A stretch of 32,650 nt of DNA from positions 1 through 32,650 of the IMG/VR virus record IMGVR_UViG_3300037541_000454; one strand, given 5' to 3'. The DNA is from a virus. A program made the translations under genes and the position numbers. This document shows, piece after piece, positions 6,651 through 13,490 of the stretch (position 1 is the first letter of the stretch; the number at the start of each line of letters is the position of its first letter). Under the pieces are notes generated by a model. It did no database searches. It worked only from the letters and a program-made list of their open reading frames with translations, and was not told where the DNA came from.

Positions 6651-8255
6651 ATGGCCGCAGGAAATGTAATCAGCTGTAAGCAGTTTGCTTCCTTCCTCGT
6701 TTCGCAGGAGCCTGTGTACGACAAGGAAGTGCTCAAGGACATCCGCCCGTTTGACGGGATGATCGGATACTACAACACCGGATCCTTCGACGCGTATTCC
6801 GGTACCACCCACCGTTTCGACCGCTTCAACAGCGTGTTCCCGAACGTGACTGGAGCCTGGGAGAACCCGACTGGCGCGGCCTGTACCGGCCAGCCGTGCG
6901 ATCCCACCGAGAACAAGATCGGTTGGGGCTGGAGCCGCAACGAATACTCGCTGGAGAAGCAGTCATGGGGTTCCGACATCCTGTGCTTCGACCAGATCAT
7001 GACGAAGACGAAGGCCAAGGAGCACTTCCGTCAGATCATCGACGACGTGTTGCGTCCGGCCACGAACTGGATCACCACGTACTACCTTCAGCGCAAGGCG
7101 GCTGAACTGGCTGGCTCACTGGTGGGCGGCAACTCTTTCGCGTGCGCCGCTGGTCTGCCTCCGATCAACTTCTCTTGGGTTGGCGCTGGCTACACCACGC
7201 TGCGCGTGACCGACAACGCTGGTGTCGCGATCACTGCTGCCTCGCTGGGTCGCTTAACCCCGGAGATCCTCCAGTCCCGCGTGACTCGGCAGTATTTCTT
7301 GGGCGCCATTCAGGCCGGCAAGGAGGGATATGATTCCCTCCAGCTGCACACCGACAAGGACACCTTCCGGTATCTGTCGAAGACGAACGCATCTCTGTAC
7401 GATGCCTGGCGTTTCGGTGTTTTCGCCCCGGCCGCCAAGGAGTTCTACAAGTACGGCTTCATGGGTTTCGTTGGCGACTTCATGGTGAAAGTCCTTCAGT
7501 TCCCGCTGCGCTTCAATGCGACCGGAACCGCTGGCAACTACACCCTGGTGCTGCCGTACAAGAACGTGGCTGCCACCGAGGGCATCAAGTCCGTCTTCAA
7601 CGAAGACTACGACAAGTCCCAGTACCAGATCAGCTACATCAACAACCCTCGCGCCCTGCGCGTGATGCCGTTCCGCCCCGAGGCCGTGAACCCGAATATG
7701 CCGTTCATGGTTCGGGATTATGGTGGGCGCTGGAAGTTCGCGACCAACGACCTGGGCGCGGACTGTGCGGGCAAGCCGATCGACAACAGTCGCGGCAACA
7801 AGGGCAAGTTCATCGCCGACTTCCAGTTGGCCGTGAAGCCCGAGCATCCGGAATGGCTTGAAGCCATTTTCCACAAGGTCGATCGCGGCTGCATCGAGAT
7901 CATCCCGGTCTGCGAGGCCGACCCCGGCAACCCCGCTCAGAGCTACAACTCTGCGGATCCTGTCTGCGGTGTTGTGGTTCAGTTCACGGCCGTTGCAAAC
8001 GACGCTGGGAACTTCGTCATCGGCACGACCGGCATCATGTGCGACGACAACATCGTCACCAACGCGGGTATCAGCGAGGCCACCCCGGCTGCGTTGGTTA
8101 CCGCCTTGCAGACGATCTGGGACGCCGAGTTTGGCTCTGCGTCTGGAACCTGGAGTGTTGTCTCTGGCAACGTGATCCAGCTGGCCGGCAGCGCGATTGG
8201 AACGACCACTGAGGTTGTGCCTTGCACGAACGTCACGTTGGAGTTCGCGATCTAA
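6651..8255 (+). CDS. Major capsid protein
   Basis: A 534-residue protein starting MAAGNVIS at an ATG preceded by AGGAGA (6639-6644, 6-base spacing). An upstream GTG at 6621 with its own GGAGGGG would add 10 very basic residues and is the alternative. The sequence has the composition of a phage shell protein: no signal peptide, many aromatic and Gly/Asn residues, a helical spine-like stretch (about 115-150) and beta-rich ends. Stretches such as FRYLSKTNASLYDAWRFG and YEGKxx-free loops give no enzymatic motif. The C terminus (about 420-534) looks like an added Ig- or Big-like beta domain with several cysteines. Its size, codon bias, strong translation signal and following stable hairpin support the call. 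The scaffold and portal lie on the opposite strand. Confidence 0.75.
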   Translation: MAAGNVISCKQFASFLVSQEPVYDKEVLKDIRPFDGMIGYYNTGSFDAYSGTTHRFDRFNSVFPNVTGAWENPTGAACTGQPCDPTENKIGWGWSRNEYSLEKQSWGSDILCFDQIMTKTKAKEHFRQIIDDVLRPATNWITTYYLQRKAAELAGSLVGGNSFACAAGLPPINFSWVGAGYTTLRVTDNAGVAITAASLGRLTPEILQSRVTRQYFLGAIQAGKEGYDSLQLHTDKDTFRYLSKTNASLYDAWRFGVFAPAAKEFYKYGFMGFVGDFMVKVLQFPLRFNATGTAGNYTLVLPYKNVAATEGIKSVFNEDYDKSQYQISYINNPRALRVMPFRPEAVNPNMPFMVRDYGGRWKFATNDLGADCAGKPIDNSRGNKGKFIADFQLAVKPEHPEWLEAIFHKVDRGCIEIIPVCEADPGNPAQSYNSADPVCGVVVQFTAVANDAGNFVIGTTGIMCDDNIVTNAGISEATPAALVTALQTIWDAEFGSASGTWSVVSGNVIQLAGSAIGTTTEVVPCTNVTLEFAI

Positions 8256-8268
8256 ACTACCACCAAAC

Positions 8269-8292
8269 GGGGCTCTCCTTCGGGGGAGCCCC
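8269..8292 (+). terminator. Strong UUCG-tetraloop hairpin after the capsid gene
   Basis: GGGGCTCTCC, loop TTCG, GGGGAGCCCC form a 10-bp stem with one wobble pair, 13 bases past the capsid stop. No T tract follows, so it may attenuate transcription or protect the capsid mRNA from 3' decay instead of fully terminating. Its design matches the hairpin at 200-219. Confidence 0.6.
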
Positions 8293-8297
8293 CGAGG

Positions 8298-8337
8298 TGC
8301 TGGCAGCCTTCCGGAGCGTCCGGGATGCTGGCAGCCT
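8298..8337 (+). repeat. 12-base direct repeat flanking a small hairpin
   Basis: TGCTGGCAGCCT occurs at 8298-8309 and 8326-8337. Between the copies CCGGA and TCCGG (8311-8323) form a 5-bp stem. The unit fills the gap between the capsid hairpin and the ribosome binding site of the next gene. Confidence 0.5.
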
Positions 8338-8367
8338 CTCAACTAGGCCAAAGAAAAGGATTTTACG

Positions 8368-8631
8368 ATGTACGGAAAAATGATGGGAAAACGAAAGATG
8401 GACGGCATGGGCCGTATGGGCGCCGAGGTTGAGGTTGTCGAGTTTATGCCTCCTGAGGGAATGAAGCTCGAAGGCGAATCCGGAACCGCCATGGTTGACT
8501 GGCGAATGACGCCCAATGGAACCGTTGAAATCGTTGCGTTTGACGGCGTGACGTTGGGCGGCGGAGAAGTCGAGATGGAGGAGGCTGAGGGATCTGAAAT
8601 GGAGATGGACGACATGGAGGAAGAAGCGTGA
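8368..8631 (+). CDS. Methionine-rich, charge-polarised small protein
   Basis: An 87-residue protein with AAGGA 7 bases before its ATG. Fourteen residues are methionine. The first 17 are basic (KRKMDGMGRM), the middle is a short beta-rich unit (GTAMVDWRMTPNGTVEIVAFDG) and the last 20 are almost all Glu, Asp and Met. There is no membrane segment. It sits directly after the major capsid protein and its stop overlaps the next start as GTGA. Position and polarity suggest a capsid-associated or assembly factor, but no family is recognised and the role is inference. Confidence 0.65.
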   Translation: MYGKMMGKRKMDGMGRMGAEVEVVEFMPPEGMKLEGESGTAMVDWRMTPNGTVEIVAFDGVTLGGGEVEMEEAEGSEMEMDDMEEEA

Positions 8632-9815
8632 CGGTTCAGGAGATACTTTCCGAATCTGGGTGCTTTGATTGCCTTTCGCCAGGCGTCAAAGACACGGTCA
8701 TGCTTGGATTGCTCAACTCGATTGAGGAAAACACAGCCAACCCTCCGGCTCCTCCGGCCCCTGTCGGCGGCGCAACTGAAGCGTTGCAGCTTGTTGGAAA
8801 CGCCTCACTGGCCAGCATCGACGGCAAGACCCCGACCTTGGTTGGCGGCCGCGTTCCAGTCGATGGCTCTGGAGTCACTCAACCGATCTCAGCTTCAGCC
8901 CTGCCGCTGCCGTCTGGCGCCGCGACCGAGATAACGATTGCCTCGCTGCTCACGCAGGCTAATTTTAACTCGCGGATTCCGACACTTGGCCCTGCTCTTC
9001 GAGCGGGCAGCATTGCGGTTGCGCTTCCGACCGATCAGACGCCCGTTCCAGCAAGCCTTCCGGACGCTGCATTAACGACCTACACGCAGGCCGGTGTCAT
9101 TGCGATCAACACGATTCTCGTCACGTTGGATCTTTTGGCCTACGGAGGTGTTGCATTCCAATGCACTTCCATGGGCACAACCGGCGTTGTCACGGCTGAA
9201 TGGTCGATAGATAATGCAACCTGGGTCACTGCCTCGATTAACTCCCAAGCGGGGGCCGTTGCGACCACTTTCAGTGCCGCAGGTTTGTTCAACGTGGTTC
9301 GCCAGGCGCGGTATCTTCGCTTCCGGATGTCCACGGCAACGACCGCTGGAACGACCACGATTCAGTTTGAAAGGTACGTCAGCCTTCCGTGTTACTGGCA
9401 GGCCACGCAGCCAATCGCTGCGTTGATTGCTGGTGCAGCTGCCATCGGCGACGTTGGCACGCAGTATCGCGCAAACGCCACCGGTGCCGCCTCTGGCGCG
9501 CACATCGTTTCTGCGGCAACCACGAATGCGACGATCGTCAAAAATGCGGCCGGACGTGTTGTTGGGTGGAGCCTTGCCAACACCAACGCGGCATTTCGAT
9601 ACGTGAAGTTGCACAACCAGACCACGCTGCCGACGGCTGGCACCGGCGTTGTGCGAACAATTGCGCTGGCTCCTAATTCTGTTTCCAACATCCATCTGGA
9701 CGGCGGAATCGCTTTCACCACTGGCATTGGCTTGACCACGGTCACTGGATCGGCCGATGCGGATAACGTCGCAGTCGGTGTCGGCGACATTGTAGGCGAC
9801 CTCTATTTTGCCTGA
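8628..9815 (+). CDS. Virion structural protein with N-terminal GCFDCLSPGVK module
   Basis: A 395-residue protein starting at GTG 8628, with GGAGG 7 bases upstream and a 4-base GTGA overlap with the previous gene. Residues 10-31 carry GCFDCLSPGVKDTVMLGLL, also found at the start of the next gene. A proline/alanine linker follows, then a long Ala/Thr/Val/Gly-rich beta-structured region (about 90-395) without cysteine clusters, as in capsid fibres, decoration proteins or tail fibres. No enzymatic motif is visible. The shared N-terminus may be an attachment or oligomerisation element. Its location between the major capsid gene and a YadA-like protein suggests a surface-exposed head or fibre component. 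Confidence 0.65.
   Translation: MTVQEILSESGCFDCLSPGVKDTVMLGLLNSIEENTANPPAPPAPVGGATEALQLVGNASLASIDGKTPTLVGGRVPVDGSGVTQPISASALPLPSGAATEITIASLLTQANFNSRIPTLGPALRAGSIAVALPTDQTPVPASLPDAALTTYTQAGVIAINTILVTLDLLAYGGVAFQCTSMGTTGVVTAEWSIDNATWVTASINSQAGAVATTFSAAGLFNVVRQARYLRFRMSTATTAGTTTIQFERYVSLPCYWQATQPIAALIAGAAAIGDVGTQYRANATGAASGAHIVSAATTNATIVKNAAGRVVGWSLANTNAAFRYVKLHNQTTLPTAGTGVVRTIALAPNSVSNIHLDGGIAFTTGIGLTTVTGSADADNVAVGVGDIVGDLYFA
8658..8720 (+). repeat. First copy of the paralogous GCFDCLSPGVK module
   Basis: Encodes residues 11-31 of the 395-residue protein. The second copy is at 9853-9912 in the next gene. The two share GCFDCLSPGVK, then an acidic residue, and ML.LL spacing, while the DNA differs at many third positions, so the module is an old duplication held by selection. 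Confidence 0.6.
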
Positions 9816-9816
9816 T

Positions 9817-10221
9817 ATGCCTGCCCTCAGCTCTCAAGAAATTGCAGCCCTGAGCGGATGTTTTGACTGCCTGTCGCCGGGCGTGAAAGAGAGTTTCATG
9901 CTGGTGCTTCTCCAGCAAATTCAGGCTGCTTCGCCAGGTGCGCCGCTGACCACGACTAGTACCGGAGGCTTGCGAACCGCAACGGCCGCCTCTGCGGCCA
10001 ACCCGGCGCGCCGCCGGTTTGTGATCCAGAACCAGAAAGGTGAGCACCTGCACGTAAAATTCGGCACTGGCGCAACTACCACGGATTACCACTACGTCCT
10101 TCAGAGCGCGGCAACTGCTGGTATTTCCGGATCATCTTTGACTTTCGACGGCTACACGGGCGCAATCAGCGTCGCTCCTGTCACCGGAAACCCATCGTAC
10201 ACGTTCGCTGAGTTCGTTTGA
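9817..10221 (+). CDS. Small structural protein sharing the GCFDCLSPGVK module
   Basis: A 134-residue protein beginning MPALSSQEIAALS. The ATG lies one base after the previous stop (TGATATG), so translation is probably coupled; no good ribosome binding site is seen. Residues 13-33 repeat the GCFDCLSPGVK module of the preceding protein. The rest is a single beta-rich domain (RRFVIQNQKGEHLHVKFG, then YHYVLQSAA) that resembles the jelly-roll-like small domains of capsid decoration or fibre proteins. It may be a minor head protein assembled through the same N-terminal element as its neighbour. No named family is recognised. Confidence 0.65.
   Translation: MPALSSQEIAALSGCFDCLSPGVKESFMLVLLQQIQAASPGAPLTTTSTGGLRTATAASAANPARRRFVIQNQKGEHLHVKFGTGATTTDYHYVLQSAATAGISGSSLTFDGYTGAISVAPVTGNPSYTFAEFV
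9853..9912 (+). repeat. Second copy of the paralogous GCFDCLSPGVK module
   Basis: Encodes residues 13-32 of the 134-residue protein. It matches the module at 8658-8720 and is followed in both proteins by a linker and then an unrelated beta-rich body. Confidence 0.6.
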
Positions 10222-10242
10222 TTCAACATTGCACACTGATTT

Positions 10243-11796
10243 ATGCCTACCCCAACACTTAGTACCCTTGTGACCGACGCGCAGGGTGTTCTGAACCTCC
10301 AGAACATGACCACGATTCGGTCTGCCATGGCTGTTGCGCTTGCCAACGCCAACACTGGCACGCCGCTCAACCCGAACCTGACCAATCAGCAGCTCATCAA
10401 TGAAACCTTTCAGGTGATGACTCTGCCCAAGTCGGACATCGAATCTATCATCGTCAACCAGATGATGAAGTTTATGTTCGCTCCTCCGGCTCCGGGTGGG
10501 GTTGGTGCGAATGGGCAGGTGATCTTCAATGATGCTGGCGTGGAGGCTGGCGATGCTGGATTGCTTTTTGACAAAGCGACAGACAAACTGACCGTTGCAG
10601 TCAACGTCGATATTTGGCGTGGTCTTCTGAATGACGGCACCAGCACCGCTGTCGGTACGACGGCGCTGGCGGCTACGACGACGGGTGCAACCGGAAATAC
10701 GGCGATTGGTTCTCAGGCGCTGTATCGTGCGACGACCGGAAACAACAACACTGCGGTTGGAAGGCTTGCGTTGAGCGGCGCCGCTATGACCGGCAACGGC
10801 AATGTGGTGGTCGGCAACAACACACTACAGCTTAACACGGCAGGAAACAACAACACTGCTGTTGGCTTATCTGCTCTAGCTAATACTACCGCAAGCCAAA
10901 ATGTGGCATTAGGCGCATTTGCCGGACAAGCCATCAGCACTGGTGCAAACAATGTGGCTGTCGGTTATGCTGCGTTGTCAACCTCTGCCGCTGGGGTTCA
11001 TACTGGTAGCCAAAACGTGATGATCGGGCTTAACGCAGGTTTTTCTTCTGTAAGCATCACCGGCTCTGACAATATCGGCATTGGACAGAATGTTTTCAGG
11101 GCATTGTCGAGTGGAGCTGACAACATTGCCATAGGTCGTAATGCTCTAAATGCTAATTCAGCTGGAAGTAACAACACTGTCGTTGGATCTTCTGCTGCTC
11201 CTGTTGCAACCGGCAGCAACTTGACCGCAGTCGGAGCTGGCGCACTTCTTTTGAACACCTCCGGTGCCAACAATACTGCTGTCGGGTTTGATTCGCTTCG
11301 GGCTGTCGTCAGCAGTAACAACTGCACTGCACTGGGTTATCAAGCAGGACGCGCCAACACTGCTGCGGATGTCACGGCAATCGGATCGAATGCACTGGCA
11401 TTGGGGACTTCTGGTGGTGGTAATACTGCGGTTGGATCGAATGCAATGGGGGCTAGTATCGTTACTGGTTCATTTAACACAGCAATTGGTGCTGACAGTG
11501 GTTCTGCGTTACTTTCAGGAAATAGCAACACATTTCTTGGATCTAGTGCTGGCAATACCACTACAACTGGGGTTTCAAATATCTGCATTGGACGATCTGC
11601 AATTACTTCGGGCGCAACCGTAGCAAACGAACTTTCCATCGGTTCTGCTGCTCAATTCGTCGCCACCAACGGTGCTGCCGCCACATACTTCGCCACCGCC
11701 ACTGCCGGTGCAGTTGCGCTCCCCGCTGCTTCACTCGGTTTCATCCGCATCTACCTTAACGGTTCCTTCGTCAAAATCCCCGTCTACGGAAACTGA
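10243..11796 (+). CDS. YadA-head-like repeat fibre protein
   Basis: A 517-residue protein. After a helical N-terminal region (1-80) and a short Gly/Pro linker, residues about 130-465 contain about 20 imperfect repeats of the kind NTAVGxxAL, typical of the left-handed beta roll of trimeric autotransporter adhesin (YadA) heads. In phages such repeats form trimeric fibres. The C-terminal segment (LGFIRIYLNGSFVKIPVYGN) looks like the short foot common to fibre proteins. It would be an elongated trimeric fibre on the head or tail with a possible receptor-binding role. It starts 21 bases after the previous stop with only a weak ribosome binding site. Repeat number is likely to vary between relatives. 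Confidence 0.8.
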   Translation: MPTPTLSTLVTDAQGVLNLQNMTTIRSAMAVALANANTGTPLNPNLTNQQLINETFQVMTLPKSDIESIIVNQMMKFMFAPPAPGGVGANGQVIFNDAGVEAGDAGLLFDKATDKLTVAVNVDIWRGLLNDGTSTAVGTTALAATTTGATGNTAIGSQALYRATTGNNNTAVGRLALSGAAMTGNGNVVVGNNTLQLNTAGNNNTAVGLSALANTTASQNVALGAFAGQAISTGANNVAVGYAALSTSAAGVHTGSQNVMIGLNAGFSSVSITGSDNIGIGQNVFRALSSGADNIAIGRNALNANSAGSNNTVVGSSAAPVATGSNLTAVGAGALLLNTSGANNTAVGFDSLRAVVSSNNCTALGYQAGRANTAADVTAIGSNALALGTSGGGNTAVGSNAMGASIVTGSFNTAIGADSGSALLSGNSNTFLGSSAGNTTTTGVSNICIGRSAITSGATVANELSIGSAAQFVATNGAAATYFATATAGAVALPAASLGFIRIYLNGSFVKIPVYGN

Positions 11797-11797
11797 T

Positions 11798-12199
11798 ATG
11801 TCAAACACCTACACTTGGACACCCACCACACTGATCGGTTACCCGGAGTTTCAGGGCAAAACCGATGTTGTCGTCTCGGCGTTTTACACTGTCAGCGCAA
11901 CTGACGGCAAGTACACCGCAACCAATCAAGGTACTCAGCAGTTTGTGCTGGACCCGGAAGCCCCCTTCATTCCGTACGACGACCTCACGCCCGAGATCGT
12001 CACCGGCTGGATTCAGTCGGCTCTCGGAACCTACGGCGTGGAAAACACCTACGCCAATCTGGACGCACAGATCGAGGTGCAGATCAATCCTCCTGTCACC
12101 CCGGTCAGCCTCCCGCTACCGTGGGTTTCGCGGGAAAAAATCGTCCAACCGGTAATGGTTAGCAAACTCGCGTCAAGCGAGAGCTTGCCAAAAGCCTGA
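11798..12199 (+). CDS. Small phage protein resembling DUF7936
   Basis: A 133-residue protein from the ATG at 11798, one base after the fibre stop (TGATATG). A longer frame from 11672 lies inside the fibre gene and is not used. The pattern TYTWTPTTLIGYPEFQGKTDVVVSAFY, then YTATNQGTQQF, FIPYDDLTPE and a C-terminal NPP..PLPW matches my recollection of a small family common in aquatic phages (annotated DUF7936). Its role is unknown, but in other phages it lies near tail or head genes. Predicted fold: beta sheet followed by a helix. The DUF name is from memory and less certain than the resemblance. Confidence 0.65.
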   Translation: MSNTYTWTPTTLIGYPEFQGKTDVVVSAFYTVSATDGKYTATNQGTQQFVLDPEAPFIPYDDLTPEIVTGWIQSALGTYGVENTYANLDAQIEVQINPPVTPVSLPLPWVSREKIVQPVMVSKLASSESLPKA

Positions 12200-12221
12200 C
12201 AACGCTACACGTTTGCCGAGC

Positions 12222-12434
12222 ATGGAATTCATACTCAAACTCGACGAAACCACCGCCAACGATCTAATCGCAGCCCTTGAAGTTTCAAGGCGGCAAGGCG
12301 ATTTCAAGGTGGCCCGCACGGCAGTAATCATCATCAGCGAACTGCTCCGACAAGACGCTGAGCACAAGAACCCTGCAACCACTCAACCCACACCCCCACC
12401 CACCAATGTCGGAGGAGAACTTCCACAACCTTGA
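12222..12434 (+). CDS. Small hypothetical protein upstream of the lysis cassette
   Basis: A 70-residue protein starting MEFILKLDET. An in-frame TTG at 12213 is a less likely start. It has a single predicted helix-rich domain (NDLIAALEVSRRQGDFKVARTA) and a proline-rich tail. It overlaps the next gene by 29 bases in another frame. No family is recognised. It resembles small helical proteins found just before phage holin genes, but a lysis role is only suggested by position. Confidence 0.55.
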   Translation: MEFILKLDETTANDLIAALEVSRRQGDFKVARTAVIIISELLRQDAEHKNPATTQPTPPPTNVGGELPQP

Positions 12435-12612
12435 AGTCCGCATCGTGAGACTCGAAACCATCATCGGTGATAAAGACGCAGGGATGGTCTCCGACATCCA
12501 CGGGATCAAAGCCACCCTCGAAGGACTCAAGCAGTTTCAGTGGAAGCTGTTTGGTGGCCTCGGGGTTTTGGTTGTGCTGGCTCAACTTATTGGTAGGATG
12601 ACCCTGAAATGA
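12406..12612 (+). CDS. XhlA/BhlA-like holin-associated membrane protein
   Basis: A 68-residue protein with an N-terminal amphipathic coiled-coil region (VRIVRLETIIGDKD, then IKATLEGLKQ) and one C-terminal membrane segment (KLFGGLGVLVVLAQLIG) ending in short basic residues. This layout is that of the haemolysin XhlA or BhlA family, which often accompanies phage holins. Its start lies inside the preceding gene and its stop overlaps the holin start (ATGA at 12609-12612), so the two are probably translated together. It probably helps the holin to permeabilise the inner membrane at the end of infection. Confidence 0.7.
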   Translation: MSEENFHNLEVRIVRLETIIGDKDAGMVSDIHGIKATLEGLKQFQWKLFGGLGVLVVLAQLIGRMTLK

Positions 12613-12803
12613 ACGATTCAATTAAATCCATCGTCCGCCACGGACTCTCGTTCGGTGGCGGTTTCCTAGTCGCCAAAGGTCTCGTGACTGTTGACCAGGC
12701 CAATGAGCTCGCCGGCGCCGTGATTACGCTTCTCGGCGTTGGCTGGTCGGTCTGGAAGAACTCCAAGACCCCTCCGACTCCTCCCGCTACCCCAGCTGCG
12801 TGA
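12609..12803 (+). CDS. Phage holin (Pam3-gp28-like)
   Basis: A 64-residue protein, MNDSIKSIVRHGLSFGGG, followed by a hydrophobic glycine-rich region, a second helix (AGAVITLLGVGWSVW) and a short hydrophilic proline-rich tail. Size, the N-terminal NDSIKSIVRHGL and two membrane segments match the small holins annotated as Pam3-gp28-like. It would form inner-membrane lesions to start lysis. The start overlaps the upstream membrane protein by 4 bases, and its own stop overlaps the next start as GTGA. No endolysin gene is recognisable nearby. Confidence 0.75.
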   Translation: MNDSIKSIVRHGLSFGGGFLVAKGLVTVDQANELAGAVITLLGVGWSVWKNSKTPPTPPATPAA

Positions 12804-12970
12804 ACTGGATCTACCAACTGGCAAAGGCGTTCCTGGACTGGATCCGGGAAACGCCTGCGCCAACAGTCCAAGACGGAAATGCGCCCAAAACTCTCAAGAA
12901 CGATCTGGCTGATCGCATTGCCCATCTTCCTGGGCTGCCAGACAAAAGTGATCCTGGTCCCAAACGGTGA
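12800..12970 (+). CDS. Short lysis-cassette protein with amphipathic N-terminus
   Basis: A 56-residue protein read from GTG 12800, overlapping the holin stop as GTGA. It begins MNWIYQLAKAFLDWIRETP, an amphipathic helix too short and polar for a classic membrane anchor, and ends hydrophilic and basic. The frame is well covered by G/C-ending codons. The lipoprotein gene starts inside it in another frame. This nested order recalls Rz/Rz1 spanin pairs, but the protein is much shorter than an inner-membrane spanin. It may instead be a small lysis accessory. Start and reality are supported by the overlap with the holin and by neighbouring gene style. Confidence 0.55.
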   Translation: MNWIYQLAKAFLDWIRETPAPTVQDGNAPKTLKNDLADRIAHLPGLPDKSDPGPKR

Positions 12971-13094
12971 CCCGGTGATGCTGGCAGAGCCTGTCCGCGC
13001 TCGCGTGTACGCGTTCGACAAGGACGGAAAGCTCTCCGGCCCGGATAAGGTGAACCTTCCAGCTGGGTGGTACGTGCTGCCCAAGGCGAAATGA
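12879..13094 (+). CDS. Small lipoprotein, possible outer-membrane spanin-like protein
   Basis: A 71-residue protein with a basic start (MRPKLSR), a hydrophobic stretch (TIWLIALPIF) and cysteine 20 within FLGC, a slightly off-consensus lipobox, so signal peptidase II processing is likely. The mature part is about 52 residues, beta-rich (KVILVPNGDPVML) with no proline-rich linker typical of Rz1. It starts within the upstream small gene in another frame, and its stop overlaps the next start as ATGA. Located after the holin, it could be a lysis lipoprotein or a superinfection-related surface protein. Confidence 0.6.
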   Translation: MRPKLSRTIWLIALPIFLGCQTKVILVPNGDPVMLAEPVRARVYAFDKDGKLSGPDKVNLPAGWYVLPKAK

Positions 13095-13336
13095 TCACGT
13101 ACCGGGGCCAGAAATTCGCGGGCTACAACAAGCCCAAGGCGACCCCGGGCGCGTCCAAGAAGTCCGCGGTGCTGGCCAAGGAAGACGGCAAGGTGAGTTT
13201 GGTGCGCTTCGGCGACCCCAAGATGCCGATCAAGAAGCACATTCCGAAGAACCGGAAGAGATTCCATGCTCGGTTTAACTGCGACACTCCGGGAACGAAG
13301 CTGTCGGCCAAGTACTGGTCCTGCCGCGCCTGGTGA
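13091..13336 (+). CDS. Small basic phage protein ending in a KYWSCRAW motif
   Basis: An 81-residue protein starting MITYRGQKFAGYNKPK at an ATGA overlap with the lipoprotein stop. It has the pattern AVLAKEDGKVSLVRFGD, then KNRKRFHARFNCDTPG and a C-terminal KYWSCRAW. Proteins with this order are common in aquatic phage genomes but have no known function. The two cysteines, 15 residues apart, and the many Lys/Arg residues would suit zinc or nucleic-acid binding. Its own ribosome binding site is weak, so translation probably depends on the lipoprotein. Confidence 0.65.
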   Translation: MITYRGQKFAGYNKPKATPGASKKSAVLAKEDGKVSLVRFGDPKMPIKKHIPKNRKRFHARFNCDTPGTKLSAKYWSCRAW

Positions 13337-13340
13337 GTCT

Positions 13341-13490
13341 ATGAAAACCAAATACGCCAAGCTGGTCACGAAACTCAAAAAGCAAGGCGCTGACGATCCT
13401 CGCGCTCTTGCGGCCCACATCGGCAGAAAAAAGCTCGGCGCGGAAGAGTTCCAACGCCGAGCCGCTGCTGGCCGTAAGGCCGCTCGTTAG
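13341..13490 (+). CDS. Small basic phage protein (DPRALAAHIGRKKLG type)
   Basis: A 49-residue very basic protein, MKTKYAKLVTKLKKQG, then DPRALAAHIGRKKLGAEEF and an Arg/Ala-rich end. Short proteins with the ALAA.IGRKK.G pattern are frequent next to structural or lysis genes in aquatic phages. The gene is shorter than many annotation cut-offs, and a longer frame from 13266 lies inside the previous gene. It ends in TAG, which overlaps by 4 bases the stop of the converging scaffold gene, so block B and block C share no intergenic terminator here. Confidence 0.6.
   Translation: MKTKYAKLVTKLKKQGADDPRALAAHIGRKKLGAEEFQRRAAAGRKAAR

Noticed and set aside
7254-8342. 362-codon minus-strand frame opposite the capsid gene
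   Set aside because: Antisense shadow of a strongly biased gene; the product is Arg/Val/Asp-rich without any family resemblance.
10243-11796. Possible diversity-generating retroelement target in the repeat fibre
   Set aside because: No reverse transcriptase, template repeat or adenine-biased variable copy was seen; variation is of ordinary repeat type.
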